From positions 94,744,001-94,808,000 of the forward strand of contig CM075676.1 in NCBI GenBank assembly GCA_037962975.1: a DNA stretch of 64,000 nt, read 5' to 3'. Origin of the DNA: Clitoria ternatea (taxonomy: Eukaryota > Streptophyta > Magnoliopsida > Fabales > Fabaceae). The translations under genes and the position numbers were made by a program. This document shows positions 45,561-57,235 of the stretch, one piece after another. The notes under the pieces are model-generated. The model saw nothing but the letters and a program-made list of their open reading frames with translations. It had not been told where the DNA came from and searched no databases. The first letter of the stretch is position 1. The number at the start of each line of letters is the position of its first letter.

Positions 45561-48120
45561 TACAATTTACTATTTGAATTTACTATTTGAATAGTAATTT
45601 ACTATTTCCTTAGTTATTAATTTACTATTTGAATGGTAAATAGTAACAGTAAATAGTAATTTACTATTTCCTTAGTTATTAATTTACTATTTGAATGGTA
45701 AATAGTAACAGTAAATAGTAATTTACTATTTGAATAGTAATTTACTATTGAAATAGTAATTTACTATTGAAATAGTGTTTACTATGCAGAATAGTAACTT
45801 AAAATAATATTATTTTCAGTATAATAACAGATTTCTAAAAACGATATGAAAATAACCCAAAAAATATAAAAGAGAAGTATTCTTACCTTAGGATTTTGGC
45901 AGAACCTTCTCTCCAAAAACTTTTCTTCTCTCTCTCACTTCCACCACTATCTCACTAGCACTACTATATTAAGAAAACTTAATCTGAAATTGTGAATTCT
46001 AAAGAAGAAATCCTTCGGTATTTATAGGAAAAAAATTTACTATGCATTCTATTATTTTAATATAAAAGTACAACTCATTTTGAATTTTTTATTCCAGGTT
46101 ACTGTGCATCTTTTGAAAATTTCATACATGCACAATGATTTGCATAGTAATTGTCGGCAAAATTATTAAGTCAAATAGTAACCCTTCACTCGGTATATTT
46201 TAAATATTCAAAATGAGTCCTTTTTGAAATTTAGCGATATTATATCAGTCCTCACTAATTTTATAATAAGTAATATAAAGTTGAAATTTTAAAAATCTAA
46301 AATTTTCTGTTAATAAAAATTTATTAATACGTTTCTAATTTTTTAACGATTAGAAAAAATCAAGATTTTTCTCAAACCGATAATTTTTAGATAAGTCTAC
46401 TTGAAACGGATTTTAGAAAATTTTCTTATAATTTAAATTCACTTTCTTATAAATATTTTTAATTTAAGTCACTTATATGAATTTAAAATTATTTAAAAAA
46501 TATTATTTTATTAAAAAAATCCAAAATTTCGAAAAATTCCAAAAAATCATAAATAATACGTAGATTAAAAAGTTCTAAAGAACCATAATTTAATTCCTTC
46601 AAAATTATAATATAAAAATAAAAATAGGGGTGTTACATCCGAGACATTTGGAGTGAAGTGTGTTCGAGAGAACCACTTCTGGGTGAAATTTCCGAGTCAA
46701 ACACCCTCAAACGACTCGTTTCTGAGTCAAAATGTCCTCGAATGAATCGTTTCTGAGTCAAACGCCTCCAAGTGACTCCTTACCGAGTCAAACTTCTTCA
46801 AATGATTCGTTTCCGAGTCAAACCTCGTCAAGTACTTCCTTTTCGAATGAAATTTCTCTGAGTGCAACGTTCTGAGAGAAGCACGTCCAATTGGAGGAAA
46901 ACTCATTTCCGAGTAATAGTTATCTAAGTGGGCTATCTCCGAGTTAAATTTCCCTGACGCCGACTGAAATAGATACCGAGTGAGTCACTTCAGGTGAGGG
47001 ACTCTGAAACAGATAAAGGCCAACTCCGAATGACCTCATTTGTCATATTTCCGAGTGACAAATTCCGAGTAATCCTTTGGTAATAAATTCCGAGTTATGC
47101 ACCTCCGAGTGAAGAAAGATTCTTAAGTACTTTCGGGAAAAAGTATATCCGACTGAAAAGCTTCCGAGAGAACCAATTCTGATCAACTGTGGCCGAGTGA
47201 GTCGGAATGGAAGGGGACTGATCCGAGTGAGAGATATATATATCCGAGTAAGATACTTTCTGAGTGAGTTCGAGTGAGGAAAGTCCGACTGAGTCATCTC
47301 CAGGGAAGGGAAATCCGACCGGGTGTTTCAAGAAGAAACAATTCCAAGTGAAATCTCTCCCGAGTGCAGCTATGCCGAATGAGAGACTCTGCTGGAACCT
47401 CTCGAAAATAGAAAAGCTGAACCAGTCAGAATTGATAGCTGACTGATTAATAAAAACCGACTGAACCAGGGCGGAACCGAGCACAACCTGCTCCATACCT
47501 GCTAGAATCCGACTGGTTTTGCTCTCACCAGTGTTCACCTCACTGTTCTATGGAATCCGACCGGTTTACGCACTCACCAGCTAGAATCCTACCAACTCAT
47601 AGAATGCAATAACGTGAAGTCCTTTCCTAATGGCCAAGTAGGCCATTCCATTATCAGATTGCACCTTTTCACTCCAATCAAAGCACCTTTTATATATTTT
47701 AATATATATTCCCTTCAATCTTACTAACTCTTGTACGTAGGTGGCTGAAATGGTCAAAAACAGCTCATTTTCTATCCAAAAGTCTCAATTGTTCCCATAA
47801 TTAACGCACCTAACCTTCAATCACTAAAAAGCTTGTCCCCTCACTTGTCTCTTGCACTATTAAACCAATACCACAACACATCTCCAAGTCCAAACTTTCA
47901 GAACCAAAGGAAATTAACAAAGACTCTCTCTTTCTTATTTCTTCTCTACGTACAAGCCTCTTCCTCTCTCATTTTCCTTTCCTCCTCACTGTGAGCTCAA
48001 ACAAAGGAAATAACAGAACGTTCTCAACTCCATTAAGGTTAGGGGGGTATATTCTCGGGTTTCTGGGGGAAAACCGAGTGTTAGGAAAGGGTTAAGGTAC
48101 CTTTGGTCCTCACCTTTCCA

Positions 48121-48360
48121 GGACAGATTCAGGAATTGCTGATTAATATGCTTTAATTTTTATATGTTTGTTTTTATATATTTTTATTGCTATGAATATG
48201 TTCAATTGGCTGTGTTGCTTATTATTAACCATGATGATTCAGTGAATATGTTCGATTGACTGAATTGATTATTATTAATCTTGATGATTAAATGGATATG
48301 ATTGGTGTTGAATTGTGAAAATATTAAGAATCATGGGTGTCTATGTGAATTCCAGTGAAG
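48121..48360. other. AT-rich spacer
   Basis: Contains a duplicated phrase 'gtgaatatgttcgattgactgaattgattattattaa' (about 48190 and 48240). No gene seen. Confidence 0.4.
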
Positions 48361-48670
48361 AATTATAAACAGAAGTCGGAATCAATGATAACAAGCTCGG
48401 TTTTTAACAATCCGACCGGTTACCTAAAAATACAAATAAATTATTTAAATTTCAAACAGATTTTGAATTAAATATCTGTTTTACGTAAACCGACCGGATC
48501 ATTTGAAACAAAATACATGATTTCACTCGGTAAACCATCCACCCAGATATATTTCACTCGGAAGTTTACTTAATCAGAAAGTTGGTCCTAGAGGTACTTC
48601 CACTTCTCTCGGAAACAACTCATTCGGAAGCATTTCAATCAGAGATGTTTCCATTTAAATTTTTGTCATA
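48361..48670 (-). repeat. Fragment of the TCACTCGGA-type LTR, minus orientation
   Basis: Matches the beginning of the solo LTR at 57236 in the same direction: 'aacagaagtcggaatcaat...aacaatccgaccggtt' here and 'aacagaagtcagattcaat...caatctgaccggct' there, followed by TTTCACTCGG words. Boundaries approximate. Confidence 0.55.
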
Positions 48671-48708
48671 ATTTTTATGTGATGCATATACTATACAATA
48701 TTGTCATA

Positions 48709-48712
<4 letters not shown>

Positions 48713-48752
<40 letters not shown>
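48713..48752. repeat. (AT)n microsatellite
   Basis: About 20 AT units. It is followed at 48775-48980 by an AT-rich block whose two ends (ATTAAGGAATG and CTACTTTTAG...CCTTAAT) are roughly inverted and flanked by TTAA, perhaps a worn MITE. Confidence 0.9.
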
Positions 48753-48758
<6 letters not shown>

Positions 48759-49169
48759 CATATCTTAATTAATTTGCATTAAGGAATGTTTAAAAAAATT
48801 TGGAAAACTAAATGCACTTGAACAACTTTTTTAGTTTTCCAAATTAAAGAACTGTCGCATTATCTAAACGAGTTTTCAAAATTTTTCAACCTATTTTAGA
48901 AAATGAAAATTTTGGAAAACAAACGAAAAACTTTTCACAAAAAACTAGAATAATTTTCTGTAACTAAAAGTAGCCTTAATGATTTTAACTAAATTAACCA
49001 ACTTCATTAATATGTTTGAATTAGATAAAATGATCTTATATTTAAGGATAAAAATAGTATGTATAATGTAACAAAAAAAAAGAAGGTATAAACAAGTCGT
49101 GAGAGAGTTACATTCATACATTATTTTCAAATTTTGATCACAAAAAATATTTATTAAGCAGGAAATTAA

Positions 49170-49175
<6 letters not shown>

Positions 49176-49222
<47 letters not shown>
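49176..49222. repeat. (AT)n microsatellite upstream of histone H4
   Basis: About 23 AT units, ending 12 bases before the E2F-like site of the H4 promoter. Confidence 0.95.
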
Positions 49223-49224
<2 letters not shown>

Positions 49225-49233
49225 AGATGAGAT

Positions 49234-49460
49234 TTTCCCGCACTTTTACGGGTTGCTTCAAAATGTGTCAATTTCTCCGCGGGGCATTTGAACCATCAAA
49301 AATTGTCTACGTTAGCGCCACTCTAGAATTAAAGCCAGCTTGGCAATCCGCGCAATACCGATTTAGTTTAAATCGAACGGCCCATATCTCCAAGATGCTC
49401 TTATCACGCGGATAGCTAGAAAATCCAACGGCAAGAATATATCTCGATATCCTATATAAA
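49234..49460 (+). promoter_or_regulatory. Histone H4 promoter (copy 1)
   Basis: TTTCCCGC at 49234-49241 matches the E2F consensus. AATCGAACGG lies at 49371-49380, CGCGGATA (one base from the plant histone octamer CGCGGATC) at 49407-49414, and AATCCAACGG (like the histone nonamer CATCCAACG) at 49422-49431. The TATA box TATATAAA is at 49453-49460, 100 bp before the ATG. The same ordered set is in copy 2. This arrangement fits S-phase expression. Confidence 0.8.
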
Positions 49461-49552
49461 CGCCCCAAATTTCCACTACCTGCATCCACCGAGACAACAT
49501 TTTCGTCTCCGAATCTCACTAGTGTAAAGCAGCAGTATCAAGGGAAACAACC

Positions 49553-49864
49553 ATGTCAGGAAGAGGAAAGGGAGGAAAAGGTCTCGGAAAGGGAGGAGCG
49601 AAGCGTCATCGTAAGGTCCTGAGGGATAACATTCAGGGAATAACCAAACCTGCGATTCGCCGTCTCGCCAGACGTGGTGGGGTAAAGCGTATCAGTGGTC
49701 TCATCTATGAAGAAACCCGTGGTGTTCTCAAGATCTTCCTGGAGAATGTTATTCGTGATGCTGTCACCTACACTGAGCATGCTCGCCGCAAGACTGTCAC
49801 TGCTATGGATGTCGTTTACGCTCTCAAGAGGCAGGGCAGGACCCTTTACGGTTTTGGCGGATAG
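49553..49864 (+). CDS. H4: Histone H4 (copy 1)
   Basis: 103 codons from [20 protein letters not shown] to the end [11 protein letters not shown], with no intron, as usual for plant H4. The N-terminal tail has the acetylatable lysines in [17 protein letters not shown]; the histone fold covers residues about 25-95 ([40 protein letters not shown]). H4 pairs with H3 to form the core tetramer of the nucleosome. The amino acid sequence is identical to the copy at 52684 although many third codon positions differ, so both are under strong purifying selection. The ATG is in the context AACCATGTC. No animal-type 3' stem-loop is visible, as expected for polyadenylated plant histone mRNA. Confidence 0.99.
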
Positions 49865-50590
49865 ATTTTTATTTGCGGATCGATGTTCCTCCAATGTTTC
49901 GCTGTTTTTCTTTTGTTTATATCATATCATAGTTTGATGAATCGCAACAATGTAACACCTTTTGCTTTTAGCTATGGCTAATTGTCGTGTAATCCTGGTT
50001 TTTAGATTATGTTGGTATCGCTGATCATATTCACTCTTTTTGAATCGTACTACTTCCAATCTCTGACTTCAACTAGCTCTTTGAAAATATTTGGATTCTA
50101 TAATTTTTGTTTTTGTTTTTTTTATTGTTCTTCGCTCGTGAAATTGTAGATTGCGATGGTCACTTATGGTTGACTGTATAGCGAAACCCAGTGGTAAAAT
50201 ATTGTTGTATGCTGACAGTTCGATGAATTATATTTTTGTTGATGAACGTTTTAACATGGCTCTTTTGATTCGTTGCGTTGTGTTGAAGATCGTCTATGTA
50301 TGTATACGATCTGTGAAGAAGTCGGGTTTGAAATTATCTTTTGAAGCAAACTCTGAGGTCGTTTGAATAGTGTCTGGGTTATTCAGATGTGGTTGACATT
50401 GTGGTTCACATTTTTAATTAACTTAACGATATTATTGGTTAAAAATGTTTTAAATGCGGCAATTTTGGAACTAGTTCTTTAACCCGAGTTTATATGATTG
50501 TATTAATAGAGGTTTGTATGATGATAAAATTTGGGTTGTTAGTGGGGTCTCCTGGTTAACCTTTTTACCAATTTCTCAATGCCTCTATGG
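49865..50590. other. 3' flank of H4 copy 1
   Basis: The first 150 bp are the probable 3' UTR. No further gene. An open frame at 50151-50366 has no recognisable feature. Confidence 0.45.
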
Positions 50591-50599
50591 TACGTGTAG

Positions 50600-51040
50600 A
50601 TGGGGCCAATTATTTTTGTTTGTGATATGGATTGTGTTGATCATGATTCTTCATTTGTGAGAATATGTAATCATAGTTTGTTCAATAATGTAAATGAAGT
50701 TACAAAACAGTTGTTTGATGAGATTGTGGTGGAGCGATCTGAGATTCACATGGAGCGTGGATTTCTGGTGAAGCAAAGAATTGGCCCGGCATCAGCATAT
50801 ATAGCTGAGTTTTGGGGTGTGTATCTAAAGGCATGAGATTGGCTAGAAGGCTGCAGATTCAAAGGTTTGTTATCCAAACCAATTTTGTTGCTGTTTGCCA
50901 TGGCATTCAACAGAATTTGGAAGGCAAATCTGATTGGCAGAGCTTTATTGGAGAGTGGTATACGTATGCTAGTTTGATAGTTTTGTTATAAAAAACATAA
51001 GGCAAATAACATAGCTAATTGCTTGGCTGGTTAAGCCTGT
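50600..51040 (+). pseudogene. RNase H-like (RVT_3) domain relic of a retroelement
   Basis: The frame from about 50600 leads to GPASAYIAEFWGVYLKA, then stops. In another frame it continues MRLARRLQIQRFVIQTNFVA, VCHGIQQNLEGKSDWQSFIG, and later fragments resemble the NxxADxLA end of the domain (ataacatagctaattgcttggctgg at about 51009). The order AE-x-W-G ... L-A-x-x-L-x-I ... T-N/D-x-x-A is that of RNase H-like domains of plant LINEs and domesticated retroelement proteins. At least one frameshift and several stops. No RT found beside it. Confidence 0.55.
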
Positions 51041-52250
51041 GATCAAGGTATTGCAATTGCATTTTCTTATTCCATCCTGCAGAAATTGGTCAGCAGATAA
51101 TAAGCTAAATGATATAGTATTATAATTATATGAAGGAAAATTTTGGATAGTTTAAATGACATATAGTATTTCTTACAGTCTTTGGAAGAACATGTTGGAT
51201 GAGAAAAAAACTAGGACTCAAGTATGTAATTAATGAATGTGATTCTAATAATATAATTCTTTATTTGTTTGAAAGTTGTCTTAATAAGGGAAGATGTAAA
51301 CGTAAATTTAACGATCAATTTCTTCCACATATTGTTTGGGAAAATGGAAAAGATTGTTTAACTACCAGATTATTTTCATATTTTTTGTAGAGTGTTATTT
51401 GGCTACTCCATCAATAAAATAAATAGATGATAGGTGACCTAACTGAATTTGTTAAACAAAGTGTATGTTGTCGTAGATCTTTTAATACACTTCTTGTAAA
51501 ACGATATAATGAGAAAGTCGATTATGGTGTGTGATTTTTTTGGTTGTGCTACACTATGTGATTAGTTAAGGTCTAAATACTTAGTTATTTAATACATGGA
51601 GACAAATTTGTAGGTTTTGATCTCACCAGTAAAAGAGAAACTGGTCAAAAAGCTCATATTCCTGGGCATTTGTAAACATATTGCAATCAGCATTTGATTT
51701 TTACGAAAAAAAGTGGGTAGAACAATGTCACTAATATCAGATTGGTAATTCTACTAATGAATGTATCAGTTTAGGCGAAGCTTGATAAAATTAAGGATAA
51801 AATCGGTCACCTATTGATTTAATTTGATTTTGATAAGTGACCCTATATTTATAAATAATTGTTTTTATTAAATATTTAAATGTTAGGACTTTTATTATTT
51901 TATAGAAATATAAAATTTATATAGTATTGATTCATGATAATATTTTTAGTGTATTAGGTTGTAATTATATTATATAATGTTAATTTATATTATTTCATAT
52001 TAAAATAATACTATATTTAGTATATTGTATGTAATTTTTTTCTTTATTATAATTTTTAAATGCATAGATTGGTGTCATGATAGGATTAAGGTTATTTTTT
52101 TAATGTAGTGAATATAATTTCAAAACAATTTATGTACTTTCTTAAATTTTTCTGAAATGAGAACATTTTAAAATGTTCATAATTGGATACTTAGATGAAT
52201 TTACTCTCACCATTGCAATTTCTAATTTCAAATTTTTAGTATTGCTCTAG
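51041..52250. other. AT-rich intergenic DNA between the two H4 genes
   Basis: No supported gene. An open frame at 51199-51390 has no domain. The stretch from 51800 to 52150 is very AT-rich. Confidence 0.4.
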
Positions 52251-52482
52251 CTCGGTGTGTGGGATACATTTTCCCAAGCCAAACCTCAAATTACCAAAAC
52301 GCGGCCATATTTTCATTTGGAGCGCGTTTCATTTTTCAACTCAAAATTCCAACGAAAATCGCGAGTTTCACTTGGCTCAAAATTTCCCTCTCACGTGCTA
52401 AAAAGATGTGTTTCCTCACAGACACAATTCCCAACAAAAATACACACACTTCAAAATTTCAAACTCCACAATCCGCTATAAA

Positions 52483-52593
52483 CACTTTCCGCCAATCAAA
52501 ATCAACTATTTCAAATCGAACGGTTCCATCACTTATTTACACGGATAGCTAACCAATCCAACGGCCAATAATAGTTTTCCATATCCTATATAA
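52483..52593 (+). promoter_or_regulatory. Histone H4 promoter (copy 2)
   Basis: TTTCCGCCAATC at about 52486 combines an E2F-like core and a CCAAT box. AATCGAACGG lies at 52514-52523, CACGGATA (degenerate octamer) at 52540-52547, and AATCCAACGG at 52555-52564, overlapping a second and third CCAAT (52553, 52565). TATATAA is at 52587-52593, 97 bp before the ATG. Order and spacing match copy 1 closely though the rest of the flank has diverged. Confidence 0.8.
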
Positions 52594-52683
52594 CTTCCAG
52601 ATTCTCCTCCACATTCATTCATCTGCGAACTCATTTGCGTGCATATTCAGAGTCGTTAGAGAGAGAAAAAAACTTAACCAACC

Positions 52684-52995
52684 ATGTCTGGAAGAGGAAA
52701 GGGAGGAAAGGGTCTTGGAAAGGGAGGAGCGAAACGACACCGTAAGGTTCTTAGGGATAACATCCAGGGAATCACCAAGCCTGCCATTCGTCGTCTCGCG
52801 AGGCGTGGTGGCGTTAAACGTATCAGCGGTCTCATCTACGAGGAGACTCGTGGTGTTCTCAAGATCTTCCTCGAGAACGTGATTCGTGATGCTGTTACCT
52901 ACACTGAGCACGCTCGTCGTAAGACCGTTACTGCCATGGACGTTGTCTACGCTCTCAAGAGGCAGGGGAGGACCCTCTATGGTTTCGGCGGTTAG
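52684..52995 (+). CDS. H4: Histone H4 (copy 2)
   Basis: 103 codons without intron. The protein is identical to the copy at 49553, from [10 protein letters not shown] to YGFGG. Nucleotide differences are at synonymous positions only. The two genes are in direct orientation 3.1 kb apart and share promoter modules, so they arose by duplication. The flanks no longer align, so the duplication is not recent. A core nucleosome component of the nucleus, with expected peak expression in S phase. Confidence 0.99.
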
Positions 52996-54460
52996 AGAAT
53001 TGGGGATTTCATTAATGTTATCTCAATTAGGGTTTTTTATAGTGTCAACTTTCTTGTTGATATTTTGCAATAGCTCTTGAGCATTAGCTTTAGATTTCAC
53101 AATGGTTCTTGTTCTGGGATGAATTGTAGTGGCTCTGAATTTTAATTTAATCCTATTAATTTCAAAACTTTTAAATGTGGGTTTGTCCAATTTCGTTCTT
53201 GATCTACACTCTTGTGTTTTCCACTATATAGTTTAATGACAACAGTGTGCAATGAATATTTAATTGGGGATGTAATCGTTCAATTCAAATTAGGAGTAGG
53301 TAACACTGGCTCGGTTAAGGACTAGGTTGTATTGTGGTTCCTCTGTTTGTCAATTTCGTTAATTATTGGGTAGGTAGAATTTTGTTCCAGTATGGAGTTA
53401 AAGTTGTTGAATACCGATTTCATGTATGGTTCGGCATAGTGAGTTTAAGTGTTGGCTGCCAAAACCTTGGTTATTTGTTCTTCTGCCTATTTGTTGGTAG
53501 GTTCCGATCAACGAACCAACCGCAACATATGTAGTGGGATTTTTTATAGACGAATTACCACTCGATGGCGTTGGTACTTAATATTTGAAGTTTTGGTCGT
53601 TTCTTGAAATCTAAGAAATTGTGATTCTAAATGTTGGTCTGTTCGCATTGTTGAAATTGTAATTAAATGTTGAATATCGGTTTTAGTTTGGTATCTTGAA
53701 TGAACAATATGTTTTCGGAAGGATGAATATTTGAACGGAGAAATGAAGGGTAGAGTCTCTGTCCAGCATGAAGTTCTGTATTCATATTGATAGGTAGTAT
53801 GATTCAATTTCTTTAATTTAAAGTGACGGGGCGGAAGCTTCCAAGCTTTGATGCGCTCTAGTCGTGGTCTCATTGGTCTGGTATTGGTATTACTCGTGGA
53901 TAATTCATTTAAGGATTGAGCTTCCGTATTCTAATTCAGAGTACTCAACAGAACAACAAAATAGAGTTATGTTTTCTTTTTTTTGGTGAAAACAGAATAG
54001 TTATGTTGCCTACTCGGTTTTTGGGTGACTTATTATAGGGCCCAATATCCAATCATAAAAACCAACTAACTTGTATCCTACATAGACACAGTGTGACACA
54101 CATCGACGAGGGACGACACTGCTGGAATAACATCAATACACGAAGTCCTAGAGGCTCTTCAGGACCAAGTGTAGCCATGCTTGCTATGCCTCTAATTGCA
54201 GCTCTCCAAAGCTCCAGTTCTGACTTGCTAGAATTATTTTTCTTACTTTTGGGCCCAATTCAGCTCACGATCTATTTTCTCTAGTCCAACAACAAATTAA
54301 AACTTCCATAATAGTTAAAAGTTAAAACAAATCACCCTATCAAAAACAAAAATATGAACTGGTCAAAAACAATTGGGAATGGTTGAAGCAGCAATGGTAA
54401 CACAGGAAATGGTGGTGGCAATAATAAGAATAAAAAGTTGATAATAATAACAATGATATT
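52996..54460. other. 3' flank of H4 copy 2 and intergenic DNA
   Basis: Probable 3' UTR in the first 150 bp. After that no gene. Open frames at 53334-53534, 53544-53873 and 54093-54284 have no recognisable domain. Confidence 0.4.
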
Positions 54461-54461
54461 C

Positions 54462-54555
54462 AAGTTACTAAAATGGCGGTCACATAAACAACAAAGTGGT
54501 GATGGCGGAAGTTACTAAAATGGTGGTCACATAAATAACAAAGTGGTGATGGCCG
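54462..54555. repeat. 47-bp tandem duplication
   Basis: AAGTTACTAAAATGG starts at 54462 and again at 54509. The two units differ at about three bases. Confidence 0.85.
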
Positions 54556-54819
54556 TAGTAATAGTAATAGAATAGGAAAACAATTTTCAGTGCTGGGTAA
54601 CACTATGAACAGTAACTGAGAATAAAAGTTAGGAATCCAAATAGTTTGCTATGTAAGAATTCCATGAAATTATATTTTAGAAGTGTAGTTTTAATGTTAG
54701 ATGAATCTCCAAACATCATAGTTATACCTTTAGGGCTTTAACTTCTTATACTCAATTTCATATTAAATTTTGTGTCAAATGAACATTAGTGAATGTGCTT
54801 TGTCTGGTTGAATGTGAAA

Positions 54820-54931
54820 AGCAGAGCCGGTCTGTGCATAAGACCACTAAAGTCTCTGTTTTAGGCTTCCAATTTCTTTCACTTAACTTTAAGATATTTT
54901 TAAAATAATAATTAAATAATTTAGATATAAA

Positions 54932-54973
<42 letters not shown>

Positions 54974-55300
54974 CTAAATGCGTAAATTAGTTATTAAGTG
55001 ATTTTTATTTTAACTAATAGTTTGAATCTTTAATTCTAAATTTGGTAGAAAAATTTTGTGCTCATAGTAATCCTCTTTAACTTCAAATAAAATATATTAA
55101 ATTAAAAGGTATATTTTTGCCAAATTGAGCTACTCATATTTTCACTATACTCACCCTTCATTAATTGGTTATTAATGTCCCCTAAATAAAATATTTATCT
55201 TGTTCTTATTTATCATTGAAACTAAAAGATAAATTTGTAAAAACTACTAAAAACCTCATTGCAAAATTTGCTTTAGGCGCACAAAATGGACCGCCAGATG
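54820..55300. repeat. Possible worn MITE with an (AT)n tract
   Basis: The left end 'gcagagccggtctgtgcata' and the right end 'tttaggcgcacaaaatggac' look like ends of a GC-tipped, AT-cored plant MITE. No clear target duplication. An (AT)n tract lies at 54937-54969. Confidence 0.3.
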
Positions 55301-56559
55301 AAAAGGAGAAGAAATAAAATGGGGGAGGAAAGATGTAAACAATAAAATAATCTAAATGGGATATAAAAATTTATGTTGTTTGATTGACAAGAAAAAAAGT
55401 GGAAAAATGATGAGGGGATGGAAGAGTTTAGTTCATACTATTTTTTTCCTTAAAAATATTTTTTCACCACAAGAGACTAAATTATCTAAACATGAAAAAT
55501 ATTCTTTTTTTACTCTTTTTCTTTCTCATCAAAAGCTTTCCTATATTTTTCTTACAAAACAAATATACGATAGAGAATTTTACCTTTCATTTTTGCAACT
55601 GAAAAATATGTCATATATGAACATACGAATTAGGTTCCATTTTTTGTCATCAAAATGTTCAGTTTTTCTATCTTTCCACCAAGATAGCAGGAGTTTTCTT
55701 TTTCTTTTCCTTTTCTTTTTACTTTTATGCATATGATGTATAAGAAAATCTAAAGCAGACATTTCATTATTCTTTTCATTATACCATACCATACTTTTCA
55801 ATTTTTTGGTCACATTCATTATACCAGTACGCAACTGGTTTTTTCAAAAATAAATCATATGTTCCGATAATCCCATGAATATCATTTAGTGATTTACTTG
55901 TATGTCACTTTTCTTTGTACATCCATTTAAGATTTATAATTTTTTTAAATTTTTTCACATGACATCGCTCATCACATAATTTCTTTTAATCTTATATTCA
56001 AATATCTCTGTAGCTTGGCGGGTGCAAGTACCATTTTTCATTTTCATTATTTTTACACCGTGTATATTTAGCGTGAAAATTTTGGGAAAAACTAGAAATA
56101 CTTTTTTCATGTCAAGATACTTATCATTATGTGGTGTGAAAATCTTGAGAAAATTGGAAGAGAATATGTTCTGTGTTTAGCATTTGTTCACACAATTTTA
56201 TGTCAAATTAACATAATTACCTTGTTACCCCTCAGTGAGCATAATGTGGCAATGTGCCCACGGAAAGTGCTTATGGCTAAGTTGATGCCAACACGGAGGG
56301 ATAATGTTAGGACAAAAACATAATTTTAAAATAATATATTAACTTTCTTTGAAACTAAATATTGAAAAAATGTATTCTAATTATTTTCACTAAATGTTTT
56401 ATTTAAGCGAACAATACTTTAAACATTCTTTTATCACTCTCTTTCGCATCAATTAATTTTTTTAATCCTTTTCATATTAAACAAACAAACAATGTGTTAG
56501 TCTTATAAGCACGTGATTCGGTAAGTATAAAAGGAAAAGAAAGAAACTATTGATTGGGT
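55301..56559. other. AT-rich intergenic DNA
   Basis: Open frames here (55356-55736, 55580-55834, 56129-56323) are low-complexity or featureless. No gene supported. Confidence 0.4.
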
Positions 56560-57155
56560 GAGTTGGGTCCATTCAATTAAATTTTCTAGAGGCCTATGAC
56601 CGTAGGTCTTTAGATGCTTTATGATCCAGTATTAATATCAGTCCATAAAATTAAAGATAGATAGGTAAGGGTAAAAGACGTGTTCAGAGATAAATAAAAC
56701 ACAGTTGACAAAATAACTAGTATGCTTATTGAATAACCCTGGTTAAAAGTCTGTCAGTGAGTCAGAGCTTCTGAGCAAAGTTTGTAACTTGCCTAAAAAA
56801 ATAGTCTGGACTTGTCAAATGTCAAATCATGAGTTGGACCTCCATTAGACTATAAATACCATCATTCATAATGAATCAAGCATTGTAATTCATTTTTATT
56901 ACTCTTAATGCTCCGGTATTCATTGAATTAGTACTAACTTAATCATCAGAGAGTCTTTGTAAGTATCACCACCACCAGTTTCCGAGTCATCGATCCGAGG
57001 TACCAAGGCCCAACATCGGAAGGCACAATGCTCCCATTGAACCAGTGCTATAAAATACCAGATTCCCACTGGACTAACGTAAAAGGAACGGAAGTAGGGA
57101 GATTTCATATCGGTTGTGAGTGTACCAGGATACCCTCCACTTACTGAACATTTCA

Positions 57156-57174
57156 TTGACACATCCAGTGGGAC
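57156..57174 (+). promoter_or_regulatory. Primer binding site of the right Tat element
   Basis: TTGACACATCCAGTGGGAC, a close variant of the site TTGGCACGCCCAGTGGGAC in the intact element, placed directly after an LTR end. Confidence 0.6.
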
Positions 57175-57235
57175 CCATTAATTGTCTCACAATTTGAAGC
57201 ACGTAATAAGAGATGAAGCCATCAAGACTACATGC

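Larger units (their letters stand above)
36649..46637 (-). mobile_element. Tekay-like chromovirus (Ty3/gypsy), minus strand, rearranged
   Basis: The outer ends are TGTAACACCC (36649) and GGGTGTTACA (46637). The flanks TCGGA (36644-36648) and TCCGA (46638-46642) are a 5-bp duplication with one mismatch. The 3' LTR is 36649-39688, followed on its right by the polypurine tract and pol (39733-42173, minus strand). Gag, protease and the N-terminal half of RT are missing. On the right, only about 940 bp of the expected 5' LTR (about 45695-46637) match the left LTR, at over 99%. The rest, 42174 to about 45560, is a different LTR sequence. It cannot be autonomous. Confidence 0.75.
36390..48120 (+). 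mobile_element. LTR with TCCGAGTGA motif array, split by a chromovirus
   Basis: It starts TGTAATATCCCAAAAATTCC at 36390. The parts 36390-36648 and 46638 to about 48120 belong together: both are full of TCCGAGTGA-type words at irregular spacings of about 15-40 bp, and the chromovirus at 36649-46637 lies between them. The same LTR family in opposite orientation is seen at 57236-59625, which reads TGTAACATCCCAAAATTTG from its end. The right boundary near 48120 is a guess. No coding region. Open frames inside (47043-47538) come from the repeat composition. Confidence 0.65.

Noticed and set aside
47043..47538. Two overlapping minus-strand open frames of 84 and 147 codons
   Set aside because: They lie in the TCCGAGTGA-rich LTR; the repeat words avoid stops in some frames. 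No protein family recognised.
49556..49894. 112-codon open frame antisense to histone H4 copy 1, and a similar one at 52615-52911
   Set aside because: They mirror the H4 coding sequence; strong codon constraints of H4 keep the opposite frame open. No domain and no promoter.
55356..55736. 126-codon plus-strand open frame
   Set aside because: Phe/Ser/Leu-rich low-complexity translation of T-rich DNA, no domain.
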